64,000 nucleotides of DNA, from positions 1,116,001-1,180,000 of the forward strand of contig NZ_JBBOCJ010000001.1 in NCBI RefSeq assembly GCF_038002345.1, given 5' to 3'. Every line of letters begins with the position of its first letter. The stretch's first letter is position 1. The notes under the pieces were generated by a model that had not been told where the DNA came from, searched no databases, and saw only the letters and a list, made by a program, of their open reading frames with translations. The translations under genes and the position numbers were made by a program. Positions 17,991 through 26,608 of the stretch are shown in pieces. This stretch comes from Paenibacillus sp. FSL M7-0420 (lineage in GTDB: Bacteria > Bacillota > Bacilli > Paenibacillales > Paenibacillaceae).

Positions 17991-18821
17991 TCACCCTCCC
18001 TGGACGATAATGCTGTGCAATCTGCGTTTCATGATCATCCGGCCCGCCGAGATAAAGATAAGGCTCCAGAGGAGCTGTAAGCCGATACCGGGCAATGCGG
18101 CGGCAGGAGCTACGCTACCTATATATAGCTGCAGAGGGATGTCGGCGAATCCGCCAAACGGCTGCAGGTACAGGAAGGTCTGCATGAAATCAGGCCACAG
18201 CCGCAGGGGGAGGTAGGTGCCGGACAATATGCCGCTTAGCAGTAGAAGCATATAGGTCGGTCCGTCCCCCCAAGTGATATTCAGCCGGATCGCAGTTACA
18301 AGCATAGCGAAGGCCGAGCACAGCACAAACGCCATAACCGCCGACAGAAGGAAATAGAATAATGCAGGCAATGAGGCGGGGCCCCCTAGGGCATATCCGG
18401 CAGGCATCAGTAGCCCGGCGAGTACGGTGGCCAGCCCCCTGATCCAACTGGTGCCGAGCTTGCCGGCCGAGCTTTTGACAAACCAGTGGGTGTACAGGTT
18501 CATGGGCCGGCACAGCTCGATGCCGACGTCACCGTTGTTGATTTTGCCCATAATTTCGCTGTCGATGTTCATACTCTGGAGTACAAACAGCCCCTGAGCC
18601 AACCAAACATAGGATATGGCCTGAGGAAGGCTGAGTCCGTTATTGTTCCAGAAGCCATTCTCGCTGTATGTATAGAACACGGTGAACAGCACACATTCTA
18701 TAAGCGCCCAGAACACACCGACCATCGTGCCAGATATGGCGGACACCCGGTACTGGAGCCCTTCTGCCATGCGGATTCGGAAGAGGGAGCTGCAGGCCCG
18801 CCATGTATTTCTAAAATTCAT
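17991..18821 (-). CDS. ABC-2 family exporter permease (first subunit)
   Basis: 276 aa from ATG 18821, set by an AGGAGGTGCACA site; an upstream frame to 18875 would overlap the ATPase gene. Six membrane segments, with 'INNGDVGIELCRPMNLYTHWF' matching the DUF990 pattern seen again in the partner permease ('SGDFDRLLLRP'). The two permeases are presumed to form the heterodimeric channel energised by the upstream ATPase. Nineteen bases separate it from that gene. Confidence 0.8.
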   Translation of the reverse strand: MNFRNTWRACSSLFRIRMAEGLQYRVSAISGTMVGVFWALIECVLFTVFYTYSENGFWNNNGLSLPQAISYVWLAQGLFVLQSMNIDSEIMGKINNGDVGIELCRPMNLYTHWFVKSSAGKLGTSWIRGLATVLAGLLMPAGYALGGPASLPALFYFLLSAVMAFVLCSAFAMLVTAIRLNITWGDGPTYMLLLLSGILSGTYLPLRLWPDFMQTFLYLQPFGGFADIPLQLYIGSVAPAAALPGIGLQLLWSLIFISAGRMIMKRRLHSIIVQGG

Positions 18822-18840
18822 TGTGCACCTCCTGATAGGC

Positions 18841-19656
18841 TTAACCCAAAGCCAAGTCATTGTACATAGCCGCAATCATCGCATCCGTGTTCACTTTCTT
18901 GACGACCTCCGGCGCATATTTCTGCTGCAGACCTGAGAGCTGCCCGTCATAGAGCAGTTGGCCGTGCCCGATCACCATGACCCGCTGGCATAATGCCTCA
19001 ATATCGTCCATATCATGTGTGGTCAGCAGCATCGTAATCCCGTACTTACGGTTCTCTTCCTTCAGAAAATTGCGCAGCGCGAGCTTGGATACCGCATCAA
19101 GTCCGATGGTTGGCTCATCCAGAAAGAGAAGCTTCGGCCGGTGCAGCAGCGCTGCTACCAGCTCACAGCGCATCCGCTGTCCGAGCGAAAGCTGTCTCAC
19201 CGGGGTCCTTAAGAGGGCTTCCACACCAAGTGTTGCCGATAGCTCGGATAATCTTAAGCGGTAGTCGCCTGGAGGAATGGCATAAATATCCTTCAGCACG
19301 TCAAAAGAGTCTGCCACCGGAACATCCCACCATAACTGTGAGCGCTGGCCAAACACGACGCCGATCCGGGATACATGCTCTATGCGGTGCTTCCATGGAA
19401 TCTTGCCCAAGATGGTGCATTCTCCGCTGTCGGGTGTCAGGATGCCGCTCATTACCTTGACGGAGGTGGATTTGCCGGCGCCGTTCGGGCCAATGTAACC
19501 TACCAGTTCACCCTCTTCAATATCAAAGCTGATGCCGCCGAGTGCGTCCACCTGGGTAACATTGCGCACGAACGCTCCTCTCAGCAGTCCCCATCTTCCT
19601 TCGGGCCGTTTGTACACCCTGAAGCTTTTGCGGATATCTCTCAGTCTAATTTGCAT
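18841..19656 (-). CDS. ABC transporter ATP-binding protein of the ABC-2 exporter
   Basis: 271 aa from ATG 19656, preceded by AGGAGGCGACTGAA; the frame extends to 19779 but without a better start. Motifs in order: Walker A 'GPNGAGKST' near residue 56, 'LSLGQRMRCELVAAL' signature (degenerate but in place), Walker B 'LLFLDEPTIGLD', and the switch His in 'TTHDMDD'. This is the DrrA/NatA-like subclass. It is first in the operon with two DUF990 permeases, so it powers export of an unknown compound. Divergent from the 19.8-kb candidate small RNA. Confidence 0.9.
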   Translation of the reverse strand: MQIRLRDIRKSFRVYKRPEGRWGLLRGAFVRNVTQVDALGGISFDIEEGELVGYIGPNGAGKSTSVKVMSGILTPDSGECTILGKIPWKHRIEHVSRIGVVFGQRSQLWWDVPVADSFDVLKDIYAIPPGDYRLRLSELSATLGVEALLRTPVRQLSLGQRMRCELVAALLHRPKLLFLDEPTIGLDAVSKLALRNFLKEENRKYGITMLLTTHDMDDIEALCQRVMVIGHGQLLYDGQLSGLQQKYAPEVVKKVNTDAMIAAMYNDLALG

Positions 19657-19794
19657 TTCAGTCGCCTCCTTCGCGCAGAAGATCATATCATCAGAGGAGG
19701 AGAGGGGGACAGCCGCGTCGGGCGCCTTGTTGATCCTTGCTGCCAGGCTGACAGGGGGAGAAGCATTTGTTTTCTTCATTTTCCATAAAAATGC

Positions 19795-19831
19795 TTGTTA
19801 TGTTGACATTTCTGTGCTATATTAATTTTAT
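19795..19831 (+). promoter_or_regulatory. Candidate promoter(s) for a short orphan transcript
   Basis: Two overlapping options are visible. One is TTGTTA 19795-19800, 17 bases, then TATATT 19818-19823 with an extended TG. The other is TTGACA 19803-19808, 17 bases, then TTTTAT 19826-19831. Downstream lie a nine-codon ORF (19852-19881) and a terminator hairpin, but no plus-strand gene. Confidence 0.45.
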
Positions 19832-19851
19832 AGTTAACGCAAGGAAAACGT

Positions 19852-19881
19852 ATGTTTTTTTGTATACGTTCTGTAAAATAA
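19852..19881 (+). CDS. Possible nine-residue leader peptide
   Basis: ATG 19852 to TAA 19881 encodes MFFCIRSVK. AAGGA at 19841-19845 lies at good spacing. The DNA also forms a 7-base stem (AACGTAT/ATACGTT) with a T-rich loop. It is followed nine bases later by a terminator hairpin, the usual layout of an attenuator, yet no regulated gene follows on this strand. Coding status is unproven. Confidence 0.25.
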   Translation: MFFCIRSVK

Positions 19882-19889
19882 ACTTCTCG

Positions 19890-19916
19890 TACCGGTGATG
19901 AAATCACCGGTATTTT
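19890..19916 (+). terminator. Terminator hairpin of the short orphan transcript
   Basis: TACCGGTGAT (19890-19899) pairs with ATCACCGGTA (19903-19912) around a three-base loop, and is followed by TTTTT. The run of T residues is on the plus strand. Confidence 0.7.
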
Positions 19917-19955
19917 TGCGTTCTCACTCCTGACAAGAAGGCCGTGCTCGCATAG

Positions 19956-19991
19956 TAAAAGGGCGCAGCCGATACTGCCTGGCTGCGCCCT
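19956..19991 (-). terminator. Terminator of the minus-strand dehydrogenase transcript
   Basis: AGGGCGCAGCC (19960-19970) and GGCTGCGCCCT (19981-19991) form a perfect 11-base stem with a ten-base loop. Read on the minus strand it ends in TTTT, so it fits the end of the transcript that starts at the dehydrogenase gene near 21.3 kb. Confidence 0.7.
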
Positions 19992-20013
19992 GATTACGAG
20001 TTACATATGCAGA

Positions 20014-20041
20014 AAGGTGCCCTGGAATTCCAGGGCACCTT
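20014..20041. repeat. Perfect 28-bp palindrome
   Basis: The two 14-base halves are exact reverse complements, centred on GGAATTCC, with arms beginning AAGGTGCCCT. There is no loop and no T run. It lies 23 bases from the minus-strand terminator. It could act in RNA as a hairpin or in DNA as a protein site. Confidence 0.75.
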
Positions 20042-20062
20042 ATCTATGGGGTGAGGGCAGAG

Positions 20063-20135
20063 TGTATGCGAAAAACCGAACACAATAGGCTGTGCATCGG
20101 CACATGGCCCAAATGTATGCGAGTACATTCTTAGA
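20063..20135. repeat. Two-unit copy of the TGTATGCG repeat
   Basis: TGTATGCG occurs at 20063 and 20114, 51 bases apart, the first followed by AAAAACCGAACACAAT. This matches units of the six-copy array at 48.8-49.1 kb (compare 48996 and 49047). It fills part of the gene-free stretch before the GNAT remnant. Confidence 0.75.
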
Positions 20136-20170
20136 TGTGGCATAACATATCGGGTGGTTCACCCGATAGG

Positions 20171-20362
20171 CTAATTCTGCTCTAAACGGCCCGCTTCTGT
20201 GAGCGGACTTGTCCGCTCATATTCCCAAATGCTCTGGCTGCTCTCTGCATCATAGATCTCTCCGGTACGGATGAATCCGTGCTTCTCATAGAAGTGATGA
20301 TTCCGGACGGCCCACGAAGGGGTATCCAGCGTCCAGCGCTTGGCCCTAGGGTACTTTGCCAA
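20171..20362 (-). pseudogene. C-terminal remnant of a GNAT acetyltransferase
   Basis: 63 codons read AKRWTLDTPSWAVRNHHFYEKHGFI, the typical last third of a GNAT N-acetyltransferase (LDT strand, then H-x-FYEK-x-GF). Family members are about 160 aa, so roughly 95 residues are missing. An in-frame TGA lies two codons before the TTG that opens the frame, and the dehydrogenase gene ends 37 bases further upstream. It is best read as a decayed gene. Confidence 0.7.
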
Positions 20363-20398
20363 TAATCATAAACAGATTCTGGAAAAGTCGCCGTTACA

Positions 20399-21292
20399 TT
20401 AGTTACCTTCGCCGATCTTCCGGCCGATCCAGTCCTCGTAGGATTTGACCACAGCGGACAGGTCCTCGTCGCCATAGCCGTGGTTGAAGCCTGCCTGGAA
20501 CATGCTCTTGGCTACGCCGAGCATAGGGGAAGGGACGCCGGTGGAATCACTGAGCGAGGACGCCAGCTTGAGATCCTTGAGCATCAGGGCAAGGGAGAAC
20601 TGGTTGCTGAAGTCGTTATCAATGATCTTCTGGCCCTTCAGCTCGGCCTGTTTGCTGCCTGCTGATCCGTTCTTCACCAGCTCCAGGAACTTATCTGCGG
20701 GTACCCCGGACTTCACCGCAATGGAGAAGCCCTCGGCGAGCGCGACATTGTGAATGCCGACCATGGCATTGTGAGCCAGCTTGGCTACAGCGCCGCTGCC
20801 GTTAGCACCCATATGCAGCAGCAGACGGCCCATGGAGTCGAAGAGATCCCGGTGCTTCTCAATCACTTCGGCATGTCCGCCGACCATGAAGACCAGTGTG
20901 CCGTCGATAGCTGCCGGCTTGCTGCCGGTTACAGGAGCATCAAGGAAGCTGCCGCCCCGTGCTTCAACTTCAGCAGCGATCTCCTTGGCAAGGCCGGGGG
21001 AGATGGTGCTGGAATCGATTACGGTTGTTCCCGGCTGAAGGGTGGCGAGAAAGCCATGATCACCGTAGAAGACTTCACGGATCGAATCATCGTTGCTGAT
21101 CATGGTAATAATAACATCCTTGCCTTCCGCTGCTGCCTGCGGTGTGGCGGCTGTCTTCGCACCTTCCTGTTCCAAAGGTTTGCATTTCTCTGCTGTACGG
21201 TTGTACACCGTAACCTCAAAGCCGCTTCGCAGCAGGTTCGACGCCATAGGTGCTCCCATTGTTCCGAGTCCGATAAAGCCGATGTGCTTCAT
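20399..21292 (-). CDS. 3-hydroxyisobutyrate dehydrogenase-family oxidoreductase
   Basis: 297 aa, ATG with an AAAGGTGG site. The beta-hydroxyacid dehydrogenase family oxidises or reduces short hydroxy acids (3-hydroxyisobutyrate, tartronate semialdehyde) with NAD(P). The N-terminal Rossmann motif is 'IGFIGLGTMGAPMA', the substrate-binding motif 'DAPVTGSKPAA' lies near residue 120, and the catalytic Lys sits in 'AKLAHNAMVG' near 171. Length is normal. The substrate cannot be told from sequence. Monocistronic, ending toward the GNAT remnant and a strong minus-strand terminator. Confidence 0.9.
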   Translation of the reverse strand: MKHIGFIGLGTMGAPMASNLLRSGFEVTVYNRTAEKCKPLEQEGAKTAATPQAAAEGKDVIITMISNDDSIREVFYGDHGFLATLQPGTTVIDSSTISPGLAKEIAAEVEARGGSFLDAPVTGSKPAAIDGTLVFMVGGHAEVIEKHRDLFDSMGRLLLHMGANGSGAVAKLAHNAMVGIHNVALAEGFSIAVKSGVPADKFLELVKNGSAGSKQAELKGQKIIDNDFSNQFSLALMLKDLKLASSLSDSTGVPSPMLGVAKSMFQAGFNHGYGDEDLSAVVKSYEDWIGRKIGEGN

Positions 21293-21496
21293 TTCAATTC
21301 CACCTTTGCTTTCCTGAGATCATATTATAGAAACTAAGTTTGCCTTCATTCTATCAGAAGGTTACGGCCTGTTCCACAGAACAGGTCTGCTTGTCTGCTT
21401 AGTAACCGCTTTCAGTTATTTTTCATAAACAGGGCTCCAAAGCCGGGGATATGCCTTAAGACCTTGCCAGTCAAGGCAAATTAAAGTATTCTAGAT

Positions 21497-21502
21497 TATA
21501 AT
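21497..21502 (+). promoter_or_regulatory. Likely -10 element of pgi
   Basis: TATAAT stands 55 bases before the pgi start. The -35 region is weak (AGGCAA at 17 bases), and an inverted repeat TTGCC/GGCAA overlaps it, so an activator or operator may act here. Confidence 0.35.
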
Positions 21503-21556
21503 GTTGCAACACACGGTGTCAAATCTAAAGAGATAAACAGGAGGCTACCATTACCG

Positions 21557-22912
21557 ATGTCCAAGAAGATTAATTTTGACTACACCAAAGCCCTTTCCTT
21601 CTTCAGCCAGACCGAGATCGACTACTTCGCCGCTCCGGTGAAGCTGGCCCACGAACAATTGCATAACAAGAGCGGAGCAGGCTCCGATTACCTGGGCTGG
21701 ATTGATCTCCCTACAGCGTATGACAAGGAAGAGTTCGCCCGCATTCAGCAGGCCGCCAAGAAGATTCAGAGTGATTCCGAAGTGCTGATCGTGATTGGTA
21801 TCGGCGGCTCTTATCTGGGGGCACGCGCAGCTATTGAGGCGCTTTCGCATTCCTTCTACAATAACCTGTCCAAGGACAAGCGCAAGACACCGGAGGTTTA
21901 TTTTGCCGGTAATAACATCAGCTCTACCTACATCACGCATCTGCTTGATCTGGTAGAAGGCAAAGACTTCTCCGTGAACGTAATCTCCAAATCTGGTACA
22001 ACTACCGAGCCGGCTATTGCCTTCCGTATCTTCCGTGCAGCACTGGAGAAGAAATACGGTAAGGAAGAAGCACGCAAACGGATCTACGCTACAACAGACA
22101 AGGAGAAGGGCGCACTTAAGAAGCTGGCTAACGAAGAAGGCTATGAGTCGTTCATCATCCCTGATGATGTAGGCGGACGTTATTCCGTACTGACACCGGT
22201 AGGCCTTCTGCCTATCGCCGTAGCGGGAATTAACATTGAAGAAATGATGCAAGGGGCCGCAGCCGCAGCCGATGAGTTCAACAACCCCGATGTGGCTACG
22301 AACCAGAGCTATCAATATGCTGCAGTACGTAACGCGCTCTACCGCAAAGGCAAAACAACGGAAATCCTCGTGAACTACGAGCCGTCCCTGCACTTTGTCT
22401 CTGAATGGTGGAAGCAGCTGTACGGCGAAAGCGAAGGCAAGGACTTCAAGGGAATCTATCCGTCTTCGGTGGACTTCTCGACTGACCTGCACTCCATGGG
22501 CCAATTCATTCAGGAGGGTAACCGCAACATCTTCGAGACGGTTATTCAAGTGGAGAAGGTACAGCACCATGTAACGATCGAGAATGATCCGGACGATCTG
22601 GACGGCCTCAACTTCCTGACTGGCCAGACCATGGACTTCGTGAACAAGAAGGCGTTCCAGGGAACTATGCTGGCGCATACCGATGGACAGGTGCCGAACC
22701 TGATCGTTACCATTCCTGACCAGACGCCGTATACTTTCGGCTATCTGGTGTACTTCTTCGAGAAGGCTTGCGGGATCAGCGGATACCTGCTGGGTGTGAA
22801 TCCGTTCGACCAGCCGGGTGTTGAAGCCTACAAGAAGAACATGTTCGCACTGCTGGGCAAACCAGGCTACGAGAAAGAAAAGGCAGAGCTTGAAGCAAGA
22901 CTTACCGAATAG
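21557..22912 (+). CDS. pgi: Glucose-6-phosphate isomerase
   Basis: 451 aa, the length of the short Bacillus-type enzyme, ATG after CAGGAGGCTACC. Interconverts glucose-6-phosphate and fructose-6-phosphate. Signatures: '[13 protein letters not shown]' near residue 75, '[15 protein letters not shown]' near 140 (phosphate loop), and the PGI signature '[18 protein letters not shown]' near 414. Catalytic Glu in '[12 protein letters not shown]' and His in 'HTDGQVPNL' are present. Monocistronic, with a weak hairpin behind it at about 22,956-22,993. Confidence 0.97.
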   Translation: MSKKINFDYTKALSFFSQTEIDYFAAPVKLAHEQLHNKSGAGSDYLGWIDLPTAYDKEEFARIQQAAKKIQSDSEVLIVIGIGGSYLGARAAIEALSHSFYNNLSKDKRKTPEVYFAGNNISSTYITHLLDLVEGKDFSVNVISKSGTTTEPAIAFRIFRAALEKKYGKEEARKRIYATTDKEKGALKKLANEEGYESFIIPDDVGGRYSVLTPVGLLPIAVAGINIEEMMQGAAAAADEFNNPDVATNQSYQYAAVRNALYRKGKTTEILVNYEPSLHFVSEWWKQLYGESEGKDFKGIYPSSVDFSTDLHSMGQFIQEGNRNIFETVIQVEKVQHHVTIENDPDDLDGLNFLTGQTMDFVNKKAFQGTMLAHTDGQVPNLIVTIPDQTPYTFGYLVYFFEKACGISGYLLGVNPFDQPGVEAYKKNMFALLGKPGYEKEKAELEARLTE

Positions 22913-23038
22913 TCCCACTCTAACCGCAGATCATTCAACCTAATGTAAGTCATCAGGGAGCAGTCCATAGGTAACCACTACCAGGGCTGCTCCTAATATA
23001 TATCAAGTCATCACATGTAGAGTAAGGAATGGACAACA

Positions 23039-23671
23039 ATGCTGGAACAATACCGGACGGTACGTACCCCCGGCTCGCGGGAGGTCGTAATCCGTAAATC
23101 ACGCTTTATCGGGCATGTTATGCCGGTGGAGAACGAGGAAGAAGCTGTGCAATTTATCGATTCGATCAAGAAGCAGCACTGGAATGCAACGCATAACTGC
23201 TCTGCTTATATGATCGGAGAGAGGGATGAGATCCAGAGACAGTCGGATGACGGGGAACCGAGTGGAACGGCCGGGAAACCGATTTTGGAAGTAATCCGCA
23301 GCCAACAGGTGAAGAATGTCGCTATTGTAGTTACCCGTTATTTCGGAGGCATTATGCTGGGTGCAGGCGGGCTGATCCGGGCTTATACCGATGGCGCTGT
23401 ACTGGCGCTTGCGGCCGGAGAGGTCATTACACGTGTGCTGAGGCGGGAGGTATTCGTGGAAATCGAGTACACTTGGCTGGGCAAGGTGGAGAATGCACTG
23501 CGGGGCCGGAATATTCAGACCGGAGAGACTTTGTTTACGGATAAAGTTACACTGCTGTGTCTTCCGCGCAATGATGAAGGTGACGCATTTATCGCATGGA
23601 TAACCGATCTTACGGAGGGGCAATCCCTGATTACGGAAGGGCGGCGGCTTTACTACAGCGAAGGGGAATAG
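23039..23671 (+). CDS. YigZ/IMPACT family protein
   Basis: 210 aa, ATG at 23039. The N-terminal IMPACT domain shows the family signature 'DDGEPSGTAGKPILEVI' (about 76-92) and 'VVTRYFGGIMLGAGGLIRAY'. A small ferredoxin-like C-terminal domain (about 135-205) follows. Bacterial homologues (YigZ, YvyE) are of uncertain function; roles in translation control or proline-dipeptide cleavage have been proposed. The next gene, a TetR regulator, starts three bases after the stop, so the two are co-transcribed. Confidence 0.9.
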   Translation: MLEQYRTVRTPGSREVVIRKSRFIGHVMPVENEEEAVQFIDSIKKQHWNATHNCSAYMIGERDEIQRQSDDGEPSGTAGKPILEVIRSQQVKNVAIVVTRYFGGIMLGAGGLIRAYTDGAVLALAAGEVITRVLRREVFVEIEYTWLGKVENALRGRNIQTGETLFTDKVTLLCLPRNDEGDAFIAWITDLTEGQSLITEGRRLYYSEGE

Positions 23672-23674
23672 ATT

Positions 23675-24256
23675 ATGGCAAGAAGAGCAGTGGAACAGGA
23701 GTTGTCGAGAGAAAGAATTCTGGAGGCGGCGAGGCATCTTTTCATCACCAAAGGGTACCGTGCCATTTCGATGCGCAGCATTGGCCAGCACCTGGGTTAC
23801 AGCCACGGCTCCCTATATTACCATTTCAAAGAGAAGGCCGAACTTTTCTACGCCATTGTAGTTGAGGATTTCAATCATGTGGCTTCGCTGCTGAATCAAG
23901 CTATGACCACTCCGCCTGAAGAGGGAATGACCCGGGTGGAGCAGCTGATTATGGAGTTCATCCGGTTCGGGCTGAACCATCCGTATCAGTATGAGATCAT
24001 GTTCATGATCCGCGACGAAGAGCTGCTGGCTTATTGCCGGGCAGAACAGGGCCGATGTTTCGAGTTATTTGCAAGCATTGTCCGCCGTCATATGAAGGAA
24101 GAGGGATATGTATCGGAGGACTGGCAGAACGTGCCGTTGACCTTATTCTTATCTGCTCACGGATTCATTTCGTATTATATTCAGGATAAAGTGTTGTTCG
24201 AGGATGTGAAGCAAGCTGCCCTGACACATGTCAAGGTATTAAGCCGCAGTTTATAA
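23675..24256 (+). CDS. TetR family transcriptional regulator
   Basis: 193 aa, ATG at 23675; the ribosome site AGGGGA lies inside the end of the YigZ gene. The N-terminal helix-turn-helix (about 12-58) reads 'ILEAARHLFITKGYRAISMRSIGQHLGYSHGSLYYHFKEKAEL', a textbook TetR pattern given here only as its type. The ligand domain 60-190 is not recognisable. Such repressors usually control a nearby transporter or enzyme; YigZ is the only close partner. A short AGCTGTT/AACAGCT hairpin follows the stop. Confidence 0.9.
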   Translation: MARRAVEQELSRERILEAARHLFITKGYRAISMRSIGQHLGYSHGSLYYHFKEKAELFYAIVVEDFNHVASLLNQAMTTPPEEGMTRVEQLIMEFIRFGLNHPYQYEIMFMIRDEELLAYCRAEQGRCFELFASIVRRHMKEEGYVSEDWQNVPLTLFLSAHGFISYYIQDKVLFEDVKQAALTHVKVLSRSL

Positions 24257-24348
24257 AAAGCTGTTTTTTTTAACAGCTCGTACTTTAGAGCGTTGCATTG
24301 GTATAACTTTGCATGGTGAAAGTGTTACAGGAACTATAAAATGTATAG

Positions 24349-24381
24349 AGAGCAGCTTCGCGGTTCATGCGCAGCTGCTCT
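24349..24381. terminator. Hairpin between the convergent TetR and YjbQ genes
   Basis: AGAGCAGCT (24349-24357) pairs with AGCTGCTCT (24373-24381). It lies at the 3' side of both convergent genes, so it may end both; T runs are poor on either side. Confidence 0.45.
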
Positions 24382-24400
24382 TCTACAAGGGCAGGCAGTG

Positions 24401-24805
24401 CTAGCCTTCCATAATTTTGAGGTGGCACTGGCGTTGCCTTGGACCATCGAACTCGCAAAAATAGATGCCCTGCCAGCGGCCCAGCAGCACAGCTCCTTCA
24501 TGAATTATAAGGGTCTGCGAAGGACCGGCCGTAATGGATTTCAGGTGGGAAGCCGTATTGCCCTCCGCATGGCGGTATTTAGGATGCTCCCAGGGATAGA
24601 CCTCATCCAGACGCATCAACACATCACGCTTCACATCAGGATCGGCGTTCTCGTTAATCGCAATCCCTGCGGTGGTGTGCGGGCAATAGACAATCAGCAG
24701 TCCGTTAAGTACCCCGCTATTCTTCACATAAGCCTGAACCTCGCGGGTAATATCCCGCATTTCATCCCGTTTGCTGGTGGTGATCTCCATAGTATGCAGC
24801 ATCAT
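24401..24805 (-). CDS. YjbQ family (UPF0047) protein
   Basis: 134 aa, ATG with a GAGAGGGG site. The whole protein is one UPF0047/YjbQ domain: '[24 protein letters not shown]' carries the conserved His and the metal-like residues, and the C-terminus '[18 protein letters not shown]' is diagnostic. Members can show thiamine-phosphate synthase activity in vitro, but the true role is unsettled. Single gene, divergent from the sulfate transport operon. Confidence 0.9.
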   Translation of the reverse strand: MMLHTMEITTSKRDEMRDITREVQAYVKNSGVLNGLLIVYCPHTTAGIAINENADPDVKRDVLMRLDEVYPWEHPKYRHAEGNTASHLKSITAGPSQTLIIHEGAVLLGRWQGIYFCEFDGPRQRQCHLKIMEG

Positions 24806-24874
24806 GAACAGCCCCTCTCTGATTTGGATGCAACGAGTGCTACTTATACTTTAACCCAAAAACTAACAAAGTAA

Positions 24875-24956
24875 TTGACGGCAGCAAGCGGTATTTGGTA
24901 AAGTAGGAATAACTTTAAACCAAGTATATTAATAGGAATAATCAAACCTTAAAGTT
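24875..24956 (+). promoter_or_regulatory. Promoter and candidate operator of the sulfate transport operon
   Basis: TTGACG 24875-24880 and TAAAGT 24899-24904 with an 18-base spacer. Directly downstream are an 8-base inverted repeat (AACTTTAA 24911-24918, TTAAAGTT 24949-24956) and two copies of TAGGAATAA. The AAACCAAG...ATAGGAAT arrangement resembles CymR cysteine-repressor sites; that link is an inference. Confidence 0.45.
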
Positions 24957-24996
24957 GAGTATACCGACCGGTTATCCGGAGGTGGGAGGTTGACCA

Positions 24997-25812
24997 TTGA
25001 ATTCGCTGATCAGGCACAAGGGCTGGACCTGGGGATTTAGATCAACAGTTGTACTGTATTTTGTCATTCTGATTGTGCTGCCGATCCTCGGGGTCTATTA
25101 CAATTCATTCTCATCCGGGCTGGGAAGCTTCACTGAAAGTGTGAGCGATCCGATTGCCTGGAAGTCGGTCCTGTTAACACTCAAGCTGGCGGTCATTGCG
25201 GCTCTTACGAATGTGCTGCTGGGCACGATGATCGCCTGGGTCCTTATCCGTTATAAGTTCCGGGGCAGGGCGCTGCTGAACAGCCTCGTCGATCTCCCCT
25301 TTGCCCTGCCTACTGCGGTGGGCGGACTGATGATTCTGCTGCTGCTGGGTCCGGGAAGCCTGATCGGGGATCTTGCGGAATCACTGGGATTCACAATTGT
25401 TTTTCACCAGCCTGCGATTGTGATTGCGATGGTCTTCGTCACATTCCCCTTCGTCATCCGGGCAGTGCAGCCGCTGCTGGAGGAGTTGGACGCTTCGGAA
25501 GAAGAGGCAGCCTATACGATGGGAGCGAAGCCGAGCAGAGTCTTCCTCCAGGTCATCTTACCGTCTATGGCACCTGGCATGATCGGCGGCGGGATGCTGG
25601 CCTTCTCGCGAGCGCTTGCTGAATTCGGTGCGGTTGTCCTCGTGGCAGGCAATATTCCGGGGCGCACGCTAGTGTCTTCTGTTTATATTTTCGGTGAGGT
25701 CGAAAGTGATAACCCGGCGGGAGCCGCTGCGGTGTCGATCATTCTGTTGACCTTATCCTTCCTGATCCTCTGGCTGATCAGCCTCATGCAGATGCGGGGG
25801 AAAAGATCATGA
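24997..25812 (+). CDS. cysT: Sulfate/thiosulfate ABC transporter permease CysT
   Basis: 271 aa, TTG start at 24997 after GGAGGTGGGAGG. Six membrane helices, with the binding-protein-dependent permease loop 'EEEAAYTMGAKPSRVFLQVILP' near 165-186 that docks onto CysA. The motif 'FALPTAVGGLMILLLLGP' is typical of CysT. With CysW it forms the channel that imports sulfate or thiosulfate. First gene of cysT-cysW-cysA-binding protein; its stop overlaps the cysW start. Confidence 0.92.
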   Translation: MNSLIRHKGWTWGFRSTVVLYFVILIVLPILGVYYNSFSSGLGSFTESVSDPIAWKSVLLTLKLAVIAALTNVLLGTMIAWVLIRYKFRGRALLNSLVDLPFALPTAVGGLMILLLLGPGSLIGDLAESLGFTIVFHQPAIVIAMVFVTFPFVIRAVQPLLEELDASEEEAAYTMGAKPSRVFLQVILPSMAPGMIGGGMLAFSRALAEFGAVVLVAGNIPGRTLVSSVYIFGEVESDNPAGAAAVSIILLTLSFLILWLISLMQMRGKRS

Positions 25813-26606
25813 GAAGATTGTGGATTGGACTGACCTACCTCGTGTTCTTCGTCCTGATCGCAGCTCCGCTTGGCAGGATGACAATGGGGGCCTTCAGCGA
25901 AGGCTGGAGCGGCTTCTGGAACGCCCTGACCCGGCCCGAGGCACTGCATGCACTGCTGATGACCGGATACGTTGTAGTGGTTGTGACGCTGCTGAATACG
26001 CTGTTTGGGATCATGACGGCCCTGTATCTGGTACGGGCGAATTGGCTGGGCCGGCGCCTCAAAAGCCTGCTGAACAGCATCGTGGATCTGCCTTATGCGG
26101 TATCGCCGGTTATCGGCGGGCTGATGATCGTTCTGCTGCTCGGGCCGGACAGTGCGCTGGGTGCGTTGTTTGAGCAAATCGGAGTGAAGATTGTGTATGC
26201 TTTTCCGGGAATGGTGATTGCTACGCTGTTCGTGACGTTCCCGCTAATGGTGCGTGAGGTGATGCCGGTACTGCAAGAGATCGGGTCCCAGCAGGAAGAG
26301 GCCGCGTCCACACTCGGCGCATATGGCTGGACGACCTTCTGGAAGGTGACCTGGCCGTCTATCCGCTGGGCGGTCATCTATGGAGTGATTCTGACGGTGG
26401 CCCGTTCGCTGGGTGAGTTCGGTGCGGTGCTCGTCGTCTCAGGCAATATTATGAACCGGACCCAGACGGCTACCACACTGGTCTATCAGGATGTCGAGAA
26501 TTTCAATGTTACGGCTGCGGGCGGGATAGCACTGGTGCTGGCCGCATTCTCCGCAGGACTGCTGCTGCTTATGGAATGGAGCAAGAGAAGAAAGGGAGGG
26601 CACTAA
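25809..26606 (+). CDS. cysW: Sulfate/thiosulfate ABC transporter permease CysW
   Basis: 265 aa, ATG overlapping the cysT stop (ATGA). Six helices, the docking loop 'QQEEAASTLGAYGWTTFWKVTWP' near 155-177, and the CysW-type string 'ARSLGEFGAVLVVSGNI'. Pairs with CysT. Two bases separate it from cysA. Its start shows the coupled translation expected for stoichiometric subunits. Confidence 0.92.
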   Translation: MRRLWIGLTYLVFFVLIAAPLGRMTMGAFSEGWSGFWNALTRPEALHALLMTGYVVVVVTLLNTLFGIMTALYLVRANWLGRRLKSLLNSIVDLPYAVSPVIGGLMIVLLLGPDSALGALFEQIGVKIVYAFPGMVIATLFVTFPLMVREVMPVLQEIGSQQEEAASTLGAYGWTTFWKVTWPSIRWAVIYGVILTVARSLGEFGAVLVVSGNIMNRTQTATTLVYQDVENFNVTAAGGIALVLAAFSAGLLLLMEWSKRRKGGH

Positions 26607-26608
26607 TT

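Noticed and set aside
20182..20475. 97-codon minus-strand frame over the GNAT remnant
   Set aside because: It is out of frame with the GNAT-like residues and overlaps the dehydrogenase 3' end.
21551..22918. 455-codon open frame on the minus strand
   Set aside because: Antisense shadow of pgi; codon bias of the plus strand keeps the frame open.
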